A stretch of DNA of 64,000 bases from Rebecca billardiae RCC1528 (lineage: Eukaryota; Haptophyta), in NCBI GenBank assembly GCA_965240325.2, contig OZ251226.1:3468675-3532674 (forward strand), read 5' to 3'. Every line of letters begins with the position of its first letter. Within the stretch, counting starts at the first letter, position 1. The notes below the pieces were generated by a model. The model had not been told where the DNA came from, made no database searches, and saw only the letters and a program-made list of their open reading frames with translations. The translations under genes and the position numbers were made by a program. This document shows positions 9,162 through 19,026 of the stretch, piece by piece.

Positions 9162-11327
9162 CTATCCCGACGATCGCCTGGCTGCGAGCCACGAGCCGGC
9201 GGAGAGCGGCGGCGAGCCGTCGGTCGACGTGCGCACGCCCGGAGGGGCCGCGTGCGACGCCGCGAGCAGCGCGGGGGCGCTGCCCCGCTGCGAGGCGGCG
9301 AGGGCCTGCGGCTTGTCGCGCGCGGCCGCGTGGCCGGCGGCGCGCGCGGCGCTGGCGGCCGCGCCCGGCCGCGGCGCGTCGAAGCGCACGCGGCTCCAGC
9401 CGTCCGCGGTGCGCGGCAGCTCGCGGTCGACGTGCAGCGCGTCGAGCCGCGGCAGCGAGAGCAGCGCGCCGAGCTGCGCCGAGCTCAGCCGCACGCCGTA
9501 CAGCGCGAGCGCGCGCAGCTCCGCCATGGCCGCGAGCTGCGCGACCGTGCGCGCGCCGACCGCGGTGCCGGAGAGGTTGAGGCGGCGCAGGCTGGGCTCG
9601 AGCGCGCGCGCGAGCGGCCGCGCGCCCGCGTCGGTGATGCCGCCGTTCTGCGAGAGGTTGAGCGACGTGAGCGGCAGCGCGTGCAGGTGCGGCAGCCCGC
9701 GGTCCGTCACGCCGCCCCCGCAGCACGTGAGCGCCGCGAGCGCGCTCAGCGCGCGCAGCTGGGCCAGCCCCGCGTCGCTGATGCGCGCTCCAAACAGGTC
9801 GAGGGCCGTGAGGCTGCGCGCGCGGGAGAGGGGGCCGAGCGCGGCGTCGCCCACGTGGCGGCAGTCCAAGTTGAGCGTGCGCAGCTCGGGCAGCTGCGCG
9901 AGGTGCGCCGCGTCCGCGCTGCTCGCCCCGCAGAAGGCCGCGTTCAGCTCCCTCAGCCGCACCAGCGCCCCCGCCCAGCGCAGCGAGCACGCCCCCGCCT
10001 CCGTGTCGCCCACGTGCAACGAGGTGAGCGAGACCAGCGCGGAGAGGCGCGCGGCGCCGTGCGCGGAGAGGCGGCACGCCTCGAGGGAGAGCACCTCGAG
10101 GCTCGGCGCGAGCGGCTCGAGCGCCGCCACGCCCGCGTCCGCCACGCCCGTGCACGCCAGGTCGAGGCTGGTGAGCGCCCCCAGCCGTGCGAGCGCGGGC
10201 ATCGCCTCGTCGCCCACGGCCACGGCGCGCAGCTCGAGCGCGCGCAGGGCGGGCCAGCGCGCGGGGGCGAGGTCGAGGCCGCGCGCGCTGACGGCGGTGC
10301 CGCCGAGGCAGAGCCGCTCGAGCCGCGCCAGCCCCTCCAGCCGCTCCAGCCCCGCGTCCCCCACGCCCGTGCGCGTGAGGTCGAGGTCGGTGAGTGCGGG
10401 CAGGGCGGCAGGGCCCTCGCACGCACCGCGCTCGTCCAGCCGCACGCACCAGCCCGCGCGCAGGGTGCGCAGCTCGCGCAGCGGGCGCAGCGCGCCGAGG
10501 TCGGTGAGCCGCGCGCACTTCTCCACCGAGAGCCAGCGCAGCCGCGCCAGCGCGCCCACGTGCGCCAGCGCGCCGTCGTCCAGCGCGCCGCACTCGGCGA
10601 GGTCGAGCGCCGTGAGCGCGTGCGCGTGCGGCAGCAGCGCGCGCGCGCCCGCCGCGCTCAGCTGCACGTGCGCGCGCAGCGAGAGGCGCTCGAGGGCGCG
10701 CACGCGGCCGAGGCGCGCGAGGCCCGCGGCCGAGACCGCCGTGCAGTACGACAGGTCGAGCTCGCGCAGCGCCGCCATCGTGCCGATGTGCGCGAGCGCG
10801 CCGTCGCCGAGCGCGTGGCAGCCGCTCAGCGCCAGCCGCTGCACAGACGAGTGCAGCGCGGCGACGCGCATCCACTCGTCGTCCACGCCGCCGTGCGCGG
10901 AGAGGACGATCTCCTGCAAGTCGCACTCCTGCAAGCCGCAAGCCGCCGGCCGCACGCGCCCGCGCGAGGTGAGCGCCCGCCGGCGCGCGCGCGCGCCGCG
11001 CGCCGCGCGCGCGCGCACCGCGAGCAGGTGGAGCGTGGACTTGAGCAGCCAGCCCTTCTCCGTGAGGTGGGCGAGGAGGCGCTGCGCCAGGCTCGGCGGC
11101 AGGTACAGCTCCTCGTGCAGCTCGACGCTCGCCGCGAGCGTGCGCAGGCACAGCTCGGTGAGCGTGAGCGGCGCGCCCTCGCCCGCCTCGCCCTTGGACG
11201 CGCGGCCGGTGCTCCACGTGCGCTCGAGCGGCGGCGGCTCACGGAGCGCGATCGGACTCGCCGGTAGCGGCCGTGCCGAGAGGGTCTGCACGCCGTCGCC
11301 GCGCGGCGCCGCGCACACGGCTCCCAT
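9162..11327 (-). CDS. Leucine-rich-repeat protein (cysteine-containing / F-box-type LRR)
   Basis: A 721-residue single-exon frame. The longer frame begins with TTG, so the ATG at 11327 is used. Residues about 55-110 (from LTLTELCLRTLAASVEL to LTEKGWLLKSTL) form a helical N-terminal region reminiscent of the short domain preceding LRRs in F-box-like proteins, though no clear F-box is present. From about residue 160 to 640 there are some 17-18 LRRs of about 24-26 residues with the pattern L..L.L..C..(I/V)(S/T)DAGL..L, for example LTALDLAECGALDDGALAHV and LTSLDLACTGVADAGVAAL. This is a protein-interaction solenoid, possibly a ubiquitin-ligase adaptor. The C-terminal ~90 residues are low-complexity Ala/Ser. 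It is convergent with the plastid-protein gene. Confidence 0.8.
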   Translation of the reverse strand: MGAVCAAPRGDGVQTLSARPLPASPIALREPPPLERTWSTGRASKGEAGEGAPLTLTELCLRTLAASVELHEELYLPPSLAQRLLAHLTEKGWLLKSTLHLLAVRARAARGARARRRALTSRGRVRPAACGLQECDLQEIVLSAHGGVDDEWMRVAALHSSVQRLALSGCHALGDGALAHIGTMAALRELDLSYCTAVSAAGLARLGRVRALERLSLRAHVQLSAAGARALLPHAHALTALDLAECGALDDGALAHVGALARLRWLSVEKCARLTDLGALRPLRELRTLRAGWCVRLDERGACEGPAALPALTDLDLTRTGVGDAGLERLEGLARLERLCLGGTAVSARGLDLAPARWPALRALELRAVAVGDEAMPALARLGALTSLDLACTGVADAGVAALEPLAPSLEVLSLEACRLSAHGAARLSALVSLTSLHVGDTEAGACSLRWAGALVRLRELNAAFCGASSADAAHLAQLPELRTLNLDCRHVGDAALGPLSRARSLTALDLFGARISDAGLAQLRALSALAALTCCGGGVTDRGLPHLHALPLTSLNLSQNGGITDAGARPLARALEPSLRRLNLSGTAVGARTVAQLAAMAELRALALYGVRLSSAQLGALLSLPRLDALHVDRELPRTADGWSRVRFDAPRPGAAASAARAAGHAAARDKPQALAASQRGSAPALLAASHAAPPGVRTSTDGSPPLSAGSWLAARRSSG

Positions 11328-11661
11328 CAAGCCGCGCTCGTCGGCTTCACGCCCGCCCGCCGGCCGAGAATGGATGGTGATGGAGGGGCACAGGCCGCAC
11401 AGCGACCAACGCTTCCCCGCGATCGTTCAGGCTTGTTGTACTACTTTACGTATTATGCTGTCCTTTCATGGTGCAAGTGCAATTGTTCTCAGTCATGTTG
11501 ACGTCAGTAATCAAGGACGCGGGTACAGCCGTTGGCGTCAGAACTCAGAAGCTTTGAGCTTGCCAGTCACGGGTGAGCAGCAGGCTGCCATAGTGATTCG
11601 CGCGCTGAGATGGCAACGGTGTGATGCCTCCGCCAGGACTGTGATACGTCGCCGGGCGCGC
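11328..11661. other. Intergenic gap, nothing recognised
   Basis: 334 bp between the LRR gene start and the end of the carrier gene, both on the minus strand. It includes a stretch near 11430-11560 with lower GC than the coding DNA. No feature identified. Confidence 0.4.
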
Positions 11662-12513
11662 TCACGAGGAGGATTCGTCTCGCCGCTCGATGCCGAAGAG
11701 CGCGCGCAGCCGCTCGAGCGCGCAGAACATGATCACGGTGTGCGGCGCGAGCCGCACGTACACGCTGCCCCAGCCGCGCAGGAAGCCGAGGGCGCCGCCG
11801 CCGCTGCGGTACACGAGGGCGGCGGCCTCGGCCGCGGGCGCGTTCGAGACGATCATCGTCGTCTTGATGTTGTCCAGCGGCACCGTCGCCGTCGTCGTGA
11901 CCACGCCCGAGATGAGCGCGGCGCCCACGTGCGTGCGCAGCTCGTCCGCGCGCCAGCGCGCGGGGGCTGCGGTCAGCAGCCCCTTCGAGCGGTCGTACGT
12001 GGCGCACTGCGAGGCGGTGAGCACGGCGCAGCGCGCGACCGCCGCGGACGAGCCGCGCCAGAGCGAGAGCACGCCCGCCTCCGCGACGAGCTGGCGCGTC
12101 ACGTGCACCACGCCGCGCGCGGCGCCGGCGGCGGTGTCCGCCTGCTGCGTCGTGCGCACCGTGTCGATCGGCTGGCCGACGAGCGCCGCGAGCGCGCCGG
12201 CGAGCGAGCCGGCGAGCAGCCGCGCGGCGTCGTTCTGGCGGTGCTCCGCGGGCAGCGCGCCCTTCAGCTGGTCGTAGAAGCACAGGCGGCAGCCGCCCTG
12301 CGCGACGGAGCGCGCGAGCCCCGCCTTGATGCCCACGAAGAGGCCCTGCGCGCCCTCGGCGCGCACGATGTCGACGGCGAGCCTGAGCGGCGAGGCCGAG
12401 CCCGCCGGGAGGCACATCTGGCGCACCTTGATCGTCTCGAGCGGGTGCGTCACGCCGTACCCCAGCGCGCACGCGCCGCTCGACGCGACGAACTCGAGCG
12501 CGGCGTCGCGCAT
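11662..12513 (-). CDS. Mitochondrial carrier family (SLC25) transporter
   Basis: A 283-residue single-exon protein with its ATG at 12513, close to the usual ~300 residues. All three tandem carrier repeats show the signature Px[DE]xx[KR]: HPLETIKV near residue 24, QPIDTVRTT near 113 and VPLDNIKTT near 211. Each is followed by the expected glycine-rich segments (GLFVGIKAGLAR, LWRGSSAAVARC, FLRGWGSVYVR). These proteins exchange metabolites across the mitochondrial inner membrane with six transmembrane helices. The substrate is not determined by what I can see; the general look is of the dicarboxylate/oxoglutarate/uncoupling branch. It diverges from IFT81 with 271 bp between starts. Confidence 0.88.
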   Translation of the reverse strand: MRDAALEFVASSGACALGYGVTHPLETIKVRQMCLPAGSASPLRLAVDIVRAEGAQGLFVGIKAGLARSVAQGGCRLCFYDQLKGALPAEHRQNDAARLLAGSLAGALAALVGQPIDTVRTTQQADTAAGAARGVVHVTRQLVAEAGVLSLWRGSSAAVARCAVLTASQCATYDRSKGLLTAAPARWRADELRTHVGAALISGVVTTTATVPLDNIKTTMIVSNAPAAEAAALVYRSGGGALGFLRGWGSVYVRLAPHTVIMFCALERLRALFGIERRDESSS

Positions 12514-12784
12514 CGGGATGCACCGCGGGTTCTACCCAGCCGGCACTTCACACTCTGATCAACAGTCTGACGTGCGGGTCCGGCCGCGCCGCCGCGCGGT
12601 CCGGTCGTTCCCTAACGGCAGTTCTGCTCTGGCGCAGGGCGGCCCGCTCCCACAGCGACGGGGAGGCGAGCGCGCTCGTCGGGCGCGGCAGGCGCGGGTT
12701 GGCGCGAGGAGCCGCAGCGGGCGCGAGCGCGTCTCTGATCGCGTGCCACCGGCTCGGGCTGCGCCGTAGCGGCGGCCGCGCGCC
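12514..12784. promoter_or_regulatory. Divergent promoter region
   Basis: A 271-bp gap between the mitochondrial carrier ATG (-) and the IFT81 ATG (+); it must hold both promoters. No TATA box or X-box-like ciliary motif was confidently recognised. Confidence 0.35.
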
Positions 12785-15102
12785 ATGTCCGAGATCAACG
12801 TGATCGTCGAGCGGCTGAACGATGCGCCGTTTCAGCTCGGGCTCAGCCTCGCGTCCTTCGACGAGAAGTCGCCGTTCGAGCTGCTCGAGATCGTGAACAT
12901 GGTGATGGGCTACCTGTCGGACGTGCACCGCGTCGACCTGCGCGACGAGACGCCCGAGCGCACCATCAACCGGATGATGGACTTCCTGCGCCAGCTCAAC
13001 TTCAAGCCGGCGGTCGAGCAGCCCGCGTACCAGCAGGCGCTGCTGCAGGGCGACCCGAACGCGATCTACCCGATGCTGCACTGGATGCTCGTGCGGCTGC
13101 CCGACCTGAAGAAGCGCGCGTACGTCGCGCGCTTCCTCACCCCGTTCGACGTGCCCGAGCACATGTTTGCGGACGAGGAGATTGTGGAGCTGCACACGCA
13201 CCTGCGCGAGCTGCAGGAGGGCTTCAAGGAGGCGCACCGCGGGCTGGACAAGCTGACGCAGGCGATCATCTCGCCGGGCGAGATCAAGCGCGCGATCGTG
13301 CAGATGGAGGAGGACAAGGAGCAGCTCCACGCCAAGATCGACGCGCTCAAGAGCCGGCTGCAGTCGATGGACGGGTACGATGAGCTGCTGGACGCGGTCA
13401 GCAGCCTCAGGCAGGAGCAGGACGAGCAGCAGAGGCTGGGCGCGCGCGTGCGCGAGCAGCGCGCGCACCTGTCGCGCGCGGAGCACCAGGTGGAGCACAT
13501 GGGGCAGGTCGTGCGCGAGGCGCGCGCGCAGGACCTCGACTCCTCCGGCGAGGCGCTGCTCGACGAGCTGCAGCGGGACGTGGCGCGCAGCCGAGCGCTC
13601 TGCGCAGACGAGCTGCCGCGCAAGATCGACACGCAGCGCGCCGCGCTCGCGCAGCTCGAGGGCACGCTGGCCGACGGGCCGGTGACGGAGGAGACGCTGC
13701 GCGAGGCGCGCGCGACGCAGGCGCAGCTCCAGCAGCGCATCCGCCAGCTCGAGGACGAGAAGAACAAGCCCGCGGCGGGCGGCGGCGGCGGCGGCGGCGG
13801 CGGCTCTGACGCGGGTCTGGCCATGTTCAAGCAGCAGGCGGCGCTGATCGCGCGCAAGCACGAGCAGGTGATGGCGCGGCTGAAGGAGCGCACGGACGAG
13901 CGCGAGGCGCTCGAGCGCGAGCTGATGGACAAGATGAGCCAGCTCGAGGCCCTCGCGCCGCAGCAGCGCTCCTCCGCCCTCTCCACCAAGTCTGAGGACT
14001 TCAAGAAGTACGCGTCCAACCTGCGCGGCAAGACGGCGCAGTACAAGAAGCTCAAGGCGCAGCTGGGCGAGCTGCGCGCCGAGTTCGGCGTGCTGCACCG
14101 CACGCACACGCTGCTCAGCGCGCAGGCGAAGGCGGTGGGCGCGAAGCTGCAGCAGGTCGAGGCGGCGAAGGGCGTGCGCGGCTACGCCGAGACCCAGGCC
14201 GGGCTCGAGAAGGCGCGCGCCCTGCGCGCGCCGTGCGCGCCGCCGCGCGCGGCCGCCGCGCCGCCGGCGCGCGCGCTGAGCCGAGCCGCGCGCGGACCGC
14301 GCGCGCGCAGGTGTCCGAGAACAAGGCGGCGGTGGACGAGGCGAAGGGCCAGGCGCTCGAGGAGATCTCGCAGGTGGTGGACGAGATCAACGAGCAGATC
14401 AAGGCGCGCAAGAACAGGCTGGCGCCGCAGATCAAGGAGCTGCGCGCGCTGCGTGCGCGCTACCAGGAGCTCGAGTCGGAGTACCTCGAGAAGAAGGCGA
14501 TCTATGAGAACACGGCGGTGGGGCTGGACGCGGAGCTCTCCAAGCTGCACGAGGAGGTCGCGGCGTACGAGGAGGACATCCACAAGGAGGAGAGCCGGTA
14601 CCACTACCTGCACGCGCTCGGCAGCATCGTCGCCGTCTCCGCCTCGCGCGCCAAGGGCGAGGCGGCGGGCGCGAGCGCCGTGTCTGAGGCGTACAGCGCG
14701 CGGCTGCGGCAGCAGGAGGAGCAGACCAAGGAGCTGCGCGCGCGGCAGAAGGCCGTGAAGGAGAGCCACGACAAGAACGTCGGGCAGCTCACGCTGTACA
14801 AGGACCTGCAGCGGCTGCTCAAGTGCAAGGTGAGAGCGAGCGAGCGAGCGAGGGAGGCGCGCACCGAGCACGCGCGCACGCGCACGGCGCGCACGCTGCG
14901 CGCGCGCGCGGAGCGCTGACTCGGCGGCGCCGCGCCCTGGACTGCCGCGCGCCGCGCTCGCCGCGCGCAGCTCGAGTGCCAGCAGCGCGAGAAGGAGGCG
15001 CGCGAGCACAACGCGCTGATCGGCAGCTCGGACGCGAACGTGTTCACGATGCCGGACGCGAGCACGGGCTACGTGGACATTGACGGCAACGTGCACGCCT
15101 AG
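12785..15102 (+). CDS. IFT81: Intraflagellar transport protein 81 (IFT-B), three exons
   Basis: Exons are 12785-14212, 14311-14829 and 14971-15102, giving 692 residues (human IFT81 is 676). The N-terminal calponin-homology-like tubulin-binding module, starting VIVERLNDAPFQLGLSLASF, spans about residues 1-125. The rest is long coiled coil with a poly-Gly insertion near residue 335. Conserved family segments appear either side of the introns: YAETQAGLEK joins VSENKAAVDEAKGQALEEIS, and KNRLAPQIKELRALR follows. IFT81 pairs with IFT74 to carry tubulin along cilia and flagella, so the organism makes flagella. Intron 1 (98 bp) has a GC-AG boundary, since no GT donor preserves the frame; intron 2 (141 bp) is GT-AG. 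Both exon joins keep phase 0. Confidence 0.93.
14213..14310 (+). other. Non-canonical GC-AG intron in IFT81
   Basis: The donor is AAG|GCGCGC and the acceptor GCGCGCAG|GTG. The alternative GT donor at 14233 would leave phase 2 and break the conserved reading frame, so the GC donor is the only one compatible with homology. Confidence 0.75.
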
Positions 15103-15861
15103 ACTGCACGGCCGCCTACGCCCGAGGGGCCCGGCAAAAGGACGTGGACGCGCCGTCGAGCACCCAGCGAGCACCCAGCGCAGCTCATAGCTCTCGCACT
15201 CGCAGCTGACAGCGTCGACCCGCCTGACCGCGATGGGTCGCTCGCGGGCTGGCGCGTGGCCCGCTGGCCGGCTGGGCGGCTGGCGTCGCCTCAGGCTCAG
15301 GCAGCGCGGGCGCGCCTATGCGGCCGGGTTAACAAGGTGGACTGCCGATTGACGACTCAGTTGTACTCAGCTGAGGGTAGAACTGACGTGTGTGCTCGCC
15401 GTCCACGCGTACAAGCTTGCCCCAACCGGGAACTCTGACGATGATAACATTGATGCACGCGCCGCGACTCCCGGAGCATGACCTGACACTGCCACTGTAT
15501 ACTACTAGCTACAGTTTACTAAGAATAAGAGACGCACACAGCTCAGGCAGGCGAGATTGACGCCCGCGAGACTGTACTAACAAGTAACAGCTTACAGAAG
15601 TGAGAAGAGACGACGCACATGTACAGTTTACTAAGAATAAGAGACGCACACAGCTCAGGCAGGCGAGATTACAGCTCACATCGTGGCGCCTCGCCGGCTC
15701 GCGGGTGACCGCAGCTGACCGGTGTCGAAATCAGACGAGTCTGAAACGTCACAAACGGGCGCGGGTGCAGGGTGCTCATCTCGAGGCGCGCGTTTGCGGG
15801 CGCGACGCCGCGACCTTGCCGCGACCAGGGTCATCGCGGTCGCCTTGCCAAACTGGCCGGC
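15103..15861. other. Intergenic region with a 48-bp direct duplication
   Basis: 760 bp between IFT81 and the EsV-1-7 repeat gene. Base composition is more balanced from about 15340 to 15760 than in coding DNA. Apart from the duplicated segment described separately, nothing was recognised. Confidence 0.4.
15511..15670 (+). repeat. 48-bp perfect direct repeat, two copies 112 bp apart
   Basis: Copies at 15511-15558 and 15623-15670 begin ACAGTTTACTAAGAATAAGA and end GGCAGGCGAGATT, with no mismatch between them. The perfect identity in non-coding DNA suggests a recent tandem duplication (unit 112 bp). The sequence between shows further partial similarity (GAGAAGAGACGACGCACA). Confidence 0.8.
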
Positions 15862-16800
15862 ATGGTCGACCTGAAGAGCCGCAAGCAGTGCGAACACACG
15901 AGCTGCACCAAGGAGCCTTCATTCGGCATGCCGGGTGACGCGCGCGCCAGCCGGTGCGCTGCGCACAAGCTGGCTGGCATGGTCGACCTGAAGAGCCGCA
16001 AGTGCGATCACACGGGCTGCACCAAGGGGCCTTCATTCGGCATGCCGGGTGACGCGCGCGCCAGCCGGTGCGCTGCGCACAAGCTGGCTGGCATGGTCGA
16101 CCTGAAGAGCCGCAAGCAGTGCGAACACACGAGCTGCACCAAGGAGCCTTCATTCGGCATGCCGGGTGACGCGCGCGCCAGCCGGTGCGCTGCGCACAAG
16201 CTCCCCGGCATGGTCGACCTGAAGAACCGCAAGTGCGATCACACGGGCTGCACAAAGGAGCCTTCATTCGGCATGCCGGGTGACGCGCGCGCCAGCCGGT
16301 GCGCTGCGCACAAGCTCCCCGGCATGGTCGACCTGAAGAGCCGCAAGTGCGATCACACGGGCTGCACCAAGGGGCCTTCATTCGGCATGCCGGGTGACGC
16401 GCGCGCCAGCCGGTGCGCTGCGCACAAGCTCCCCGGCATGGTCGACCTGAAGAACCGCAAGTGCGATCACACGGGCTGCACCAAGGGGCCTTCATTCGGC
16501 ATGCCGGGTGACGCGCGCGCCAGCCTGTGCGCTACGCACAAGCTGGCCGGCATGAAGCGCCTTCGGATTCGTGCGCACAAGCGCGGGCTGCAGCAAGACA
16601 TGAAGAGCCCCAACGAAGTGATGAGCGCCGCCAAGCGACAGCGGAAGCGCACCAGCAGCACAGCCACTGCCCCGGCTGATGTTGTGGCAGCGCGGCGGCC
16701 GCGATCGGCATCGCAGCTGCCGCCGCTGGTCACAGCCAGCGTGGTATCGACGCCGTCGCGTGCACGACCCGTGGTGATGGCCAGGCGGGTGAGGGCCTGA
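15862..16800 (+). CDS. EsV-1-7 cysteine-rich repeat protein (six tandem repeats)
   Basis: A 312-residue frame; the longer frame starts at GTG, so the first in-frame ATG (15862) is used. Six tandem units of 38-39 residues each contain C-x4-C-x16-C-x2-H, for example CDHTGC ... RASRCAAH, followed by a 12-13-residue linker (KLAGMVDLKSRK). This is exactly the EsV-1-7 motif spacing, named after a phaeovirus gene and shared with the brown-algal developmental regulator IMM. Two unit types (KQCEHTSC and KCDHTGC) alternate and the nucleotide repeats are almost identical, implying recent expansion or gene conversion. After residue ~235 the tail is basic (AAKRQRKR), a likely nuclear localisation signal, then low-complexity Ser/Ala/Arg. 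Function is unknown; metal binding by Cys3His is inferred. The upstream AAACTGGCCGGC resembles a repeat linker, so the 5' end may be truncated. Confidence 0.75.
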   Translation: MVDLKSRKQCEHTSCTKEPSFGMPGDARASRCAAHKLAGMVDLKSRKCDHTGCTKGPSFGMPGDARASRCAAHKLAGMVDLKSRKQCEHTSCTKEPSFGMPGDARASRCAAHKLPGMVDLKNRKCDHTGCTKEPSFGMPGDARASRCAAHKLPGMVDLKSRKCDHTGCTKGPSFGMPGDARASRCAAHKLPGMVDLKNRKCDHTGCTKGPSFGMPGDARASLCATHKLAGMKRLRIRAHKRGLQQDMKSPNEVMSAAKRQRKRTSSTATAPADVVAARRPRSASQLPPLVTASVVSTPSRARPVVMARRVRA

Positions 16801-17874
16801 GCAGCGTTCTCACTGATCGGCACAGCTGCGTCATCGTCATTCAGGAGCAACTCCGGCCTGTTTTATTTCTACCAGATTCCATTTACTATATGTCACGGCG
16901 ACAATGGCGGCGGACACCGCCTTGCCCTTGGCGGCCGCCAGTGGAGTGAGTGGGATAATCGGTGTCACGCCCCGTTGGGACTTCAAGGGTGTATCTCTAT
17001 TCTCTCACCGCAGGCCGATGGCGGCCCCCACGTGCGCGAGGAACGCGATTCCTGCACTCCTCAGTGACCGGTGAGTGCAGGAATCCAGTTGCGTCTCTCG
17101 TCCGCCTCGCCATTGTCGCACACGAGGTACACCCAACACCATGGGTCGGATCCTAGAACTCTCCGCGCGCTCGCGCCCGCGCGGCGAAGCACTGGCAGGC
17201 TCATGTTCTGGCATCATCTTGTCCAACTCCAAGACTGCAGCCTGCTAGATGCGCGAGGACGCGTGTGCACGCCTTTCCGCGCGTCATGGGTGCGCGTGGC
17301 ACGCACCTTGTCGTCATCTACGCCGAGGAGGCTTAAGCAACCGGCCCACCAACCTGCCGTGACCACGTTCAAATTCAGGCGGCAAGCTGCATGCGAGCGC
17401 ACGCAACAGAAACATCTCACGCTCGACAAGGAAGTGATGGCGGACCGAGTAGAGCTGGAATCATTTGCAGTCCATCTGTTGTTCAACTATCCTGGTTCAC
17501 CAGCTGACACGGGCGCGACGCAGCCAAGGCAGAGTGCTTGCAGCTTGCAGCGCGCCCGCAACTACTGCGGTCTGCCGCCGCGGCGCGGCGATCGTCACAC
17601 TGCCGTGCGCTGCGAGTGACCTCTGTGTCATGGCGAAGCAAGCGCAGCATGTCTTGGCAACACCTTTCGCTACAGCTCAGCGCCCTAGTACGAACATGCG
17701 CCAACGACGTGCCATCACTACTCCGCAATCGCGCCGGCACCCACCCACCAGCGGGCAAGCCGCAAGCCGCCATTTTACCCGACGACGATTACTGACATTC
17801 GCCGGGTCGCTCGCCGGCCGGCCCGCCCGGCCGTCGGCGTCTCGGCGAGTTTGAGTGCGCCCCACTTGCTCGTG
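16801..17874. other. Intergenic region, no convincing gene
   Basis: About 1.07 kb. A 182-codon open frame at 17071-17619 starts at GTG (first ATG near 17203) and shows no family motif and weak codon bias; it could be a decayed gene but is not called. A strong hairpin lies at 17047-17085. Composition is less GC-rich than the neighbouring genes. Confidence 0.45.
17047..17085. repeat. Perfect 13-bp inverted repeat (hairpin)
   Basis: The left arm GATTCCTGCACTC (17047-17059) and right arm GAGTGCAGGAATC (17073-17085) are exact reverse complements around a 13-nt loop. There is no T-run after it. Confidence 0.8.
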
Positions 17875-19026
17875 ATGCTGCGCGCGCTGTCCCTCGCGGT
17901 GCTGGCGGTGGCCGTGCTCATCGGCGTGGTCTCCGTGGCGAGCCCGCACCTCTTCTTCCTCGTGCCGCGGGTCGGCTTCGTGCTGTGGGCGATGACGGGC
18001 CACGTGATGCCGCCGTTCCTCACGCGCGACATGTGGAAGGGCGACGAGCACCGCACGTGGCTGCGCGACGGCGACCTGGTGGTCTCCGTCGCGGCCAAGT
18101 CGGGCACGACGTGGATGCTGTACTGCACGCACCAGATCCGCACGAAGGGCTCGGACGACTTCGAGTACGTCGACGTGATGTACTCGACGCCGTGGCCGGA
18201 GATGCTGCAGGACCCGACGCACACGTGGGCGGCCACCAAGGAGCTGATGAACACGACGGTGACGCCGGGCGGCAGGCTGCTCAAGGAGTACTGGGACAAC
18301 CCGCGCTTCCCCTTCCGCATCTTCAAGTCGCACGAGGACCCGCTCGAGGCGGGCGGCCACCTGCCGATCCGCGCGCGCCCCGGCGTGCGCTTCCTGGCGA
18401 TGGTGCGCAACCACGCCGACCAGATCGCCTCGTTCGTGCCCTTCTTCGACCAGCACACGGACGAGTTCCGCGCGGTGTGGGGCGGGTTCCCGCCGAAGGC
18501 GTCGGGCGACCCGGTCAAGGACGCCGAGGCGCGGCTGCAGGACGCGCTCCCCTCGGGCGTGCTCGGCCACTACTTTGTGCCGTACGTGCGCGGCTGGTGG
18601 CGCGTGCGGCACGCGCCCAACGTGCTGCTGCTGCACTACGCCGACGCGGTGGCGGACACGCACGGGCTGGTGCGCACGCTCGCGCGCTTCCTCGAGGTGG
18701 AGCTGGACGAGGCGCAGCTGGCCACCGTCGCGCACAAGTGCAGCATGGGCCACATGAAGCAGCACCCGCACTACTTCAACTACACGGCGCCGCTCAACAG
18801 CAAGCAGCGCGCCGGGTACAGCACGATGCGGCCCGGCTCGATGACGCGCAAGGGCGGCACGGGCACGGGCAAGGCGGCGCTGACGGAGGAGCAGCGGGCG
18901 CGCTGGCGGGCGGTCGAGGAGGAGCACTACACCGAGCCCGGCCTGCTCGAGTGGGCGCGCAACGGCGGCGGCGCCATCGGCTCCTTTGGCGAGGCCGGGG
19001 GCGCGCCTGCGCCCGCAGCGGCTTGA
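17875..19026 (+). CDS. PAPS-dependent sulfotransferase, membrane-anchored
   Basis: A 383-residue single-exon frame. The open frame begins with TTG at 17851; the first ATG is 17875. An N-terminal hydrophobic segment (LRALSLAVLAVAVLIGVVSVA) is a signal anchor, giving a type II protein probably in the Golgi. The 5'-phosphosulfate loop AKSGTTWM is near residue 74, the 3'-phosphate motif MVRNHADQIASF near 176, and the C-terminal RKGGTGTGK motif, equivalent to RKGxxGxxK, near 325. This is the Sulfotransfer_1 family, which moves sulfate from PAPS to alcohols or amines; the acceptor is not evident. The presence of FKSHEDPLEAGGHLP shows that the usual central region is intact. No intron. Confidence 0.88.
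   Translation: MLRALSLAVLAVAVLIGVVSVASPHLFFLVPRVGFVLWAMTGHVMPPFLTRDMWKGDEHRTWLRDGDLVVSVAAKSGTTWMLYCTHQIRTKGSDDFEYVDVMYSTPWPEMLQDPTHTWAATKELMNTTVTPGGRLLKEYWDNPRFPFRIFKSHEDPLEAGGHLPIRARPGVRFLAMVRNHADQIASFVPFFDQHTDEFRAVWGGFPPKASGDPVKDAEARLQDALPSGVLGHYFVPYVRGWWRVRHAPNVLLLHYADAVADTHGLVRTLARFLEVELDEAQLATVAHKCSMGHMKQHPHYFNYTAPLNSKQRAGYSTMRPGSMTRKGGTGTGKAALTEEQRARWRAVEEEHYTEPGLLEWARNGGGAIGSFGEAGGAPAPAAA

Noticed and set aside
12548-14107. 519-codon frame antisense to IFT81
   Set aside because: Leu/Arg/His-rich translation is the complement of the IFT81 coiled coil.
17071-17619. 182-codon open frame
   Set aside because: Begins at GTG, weak codon bias, no recognisable motif; could be a relic but not supportable.
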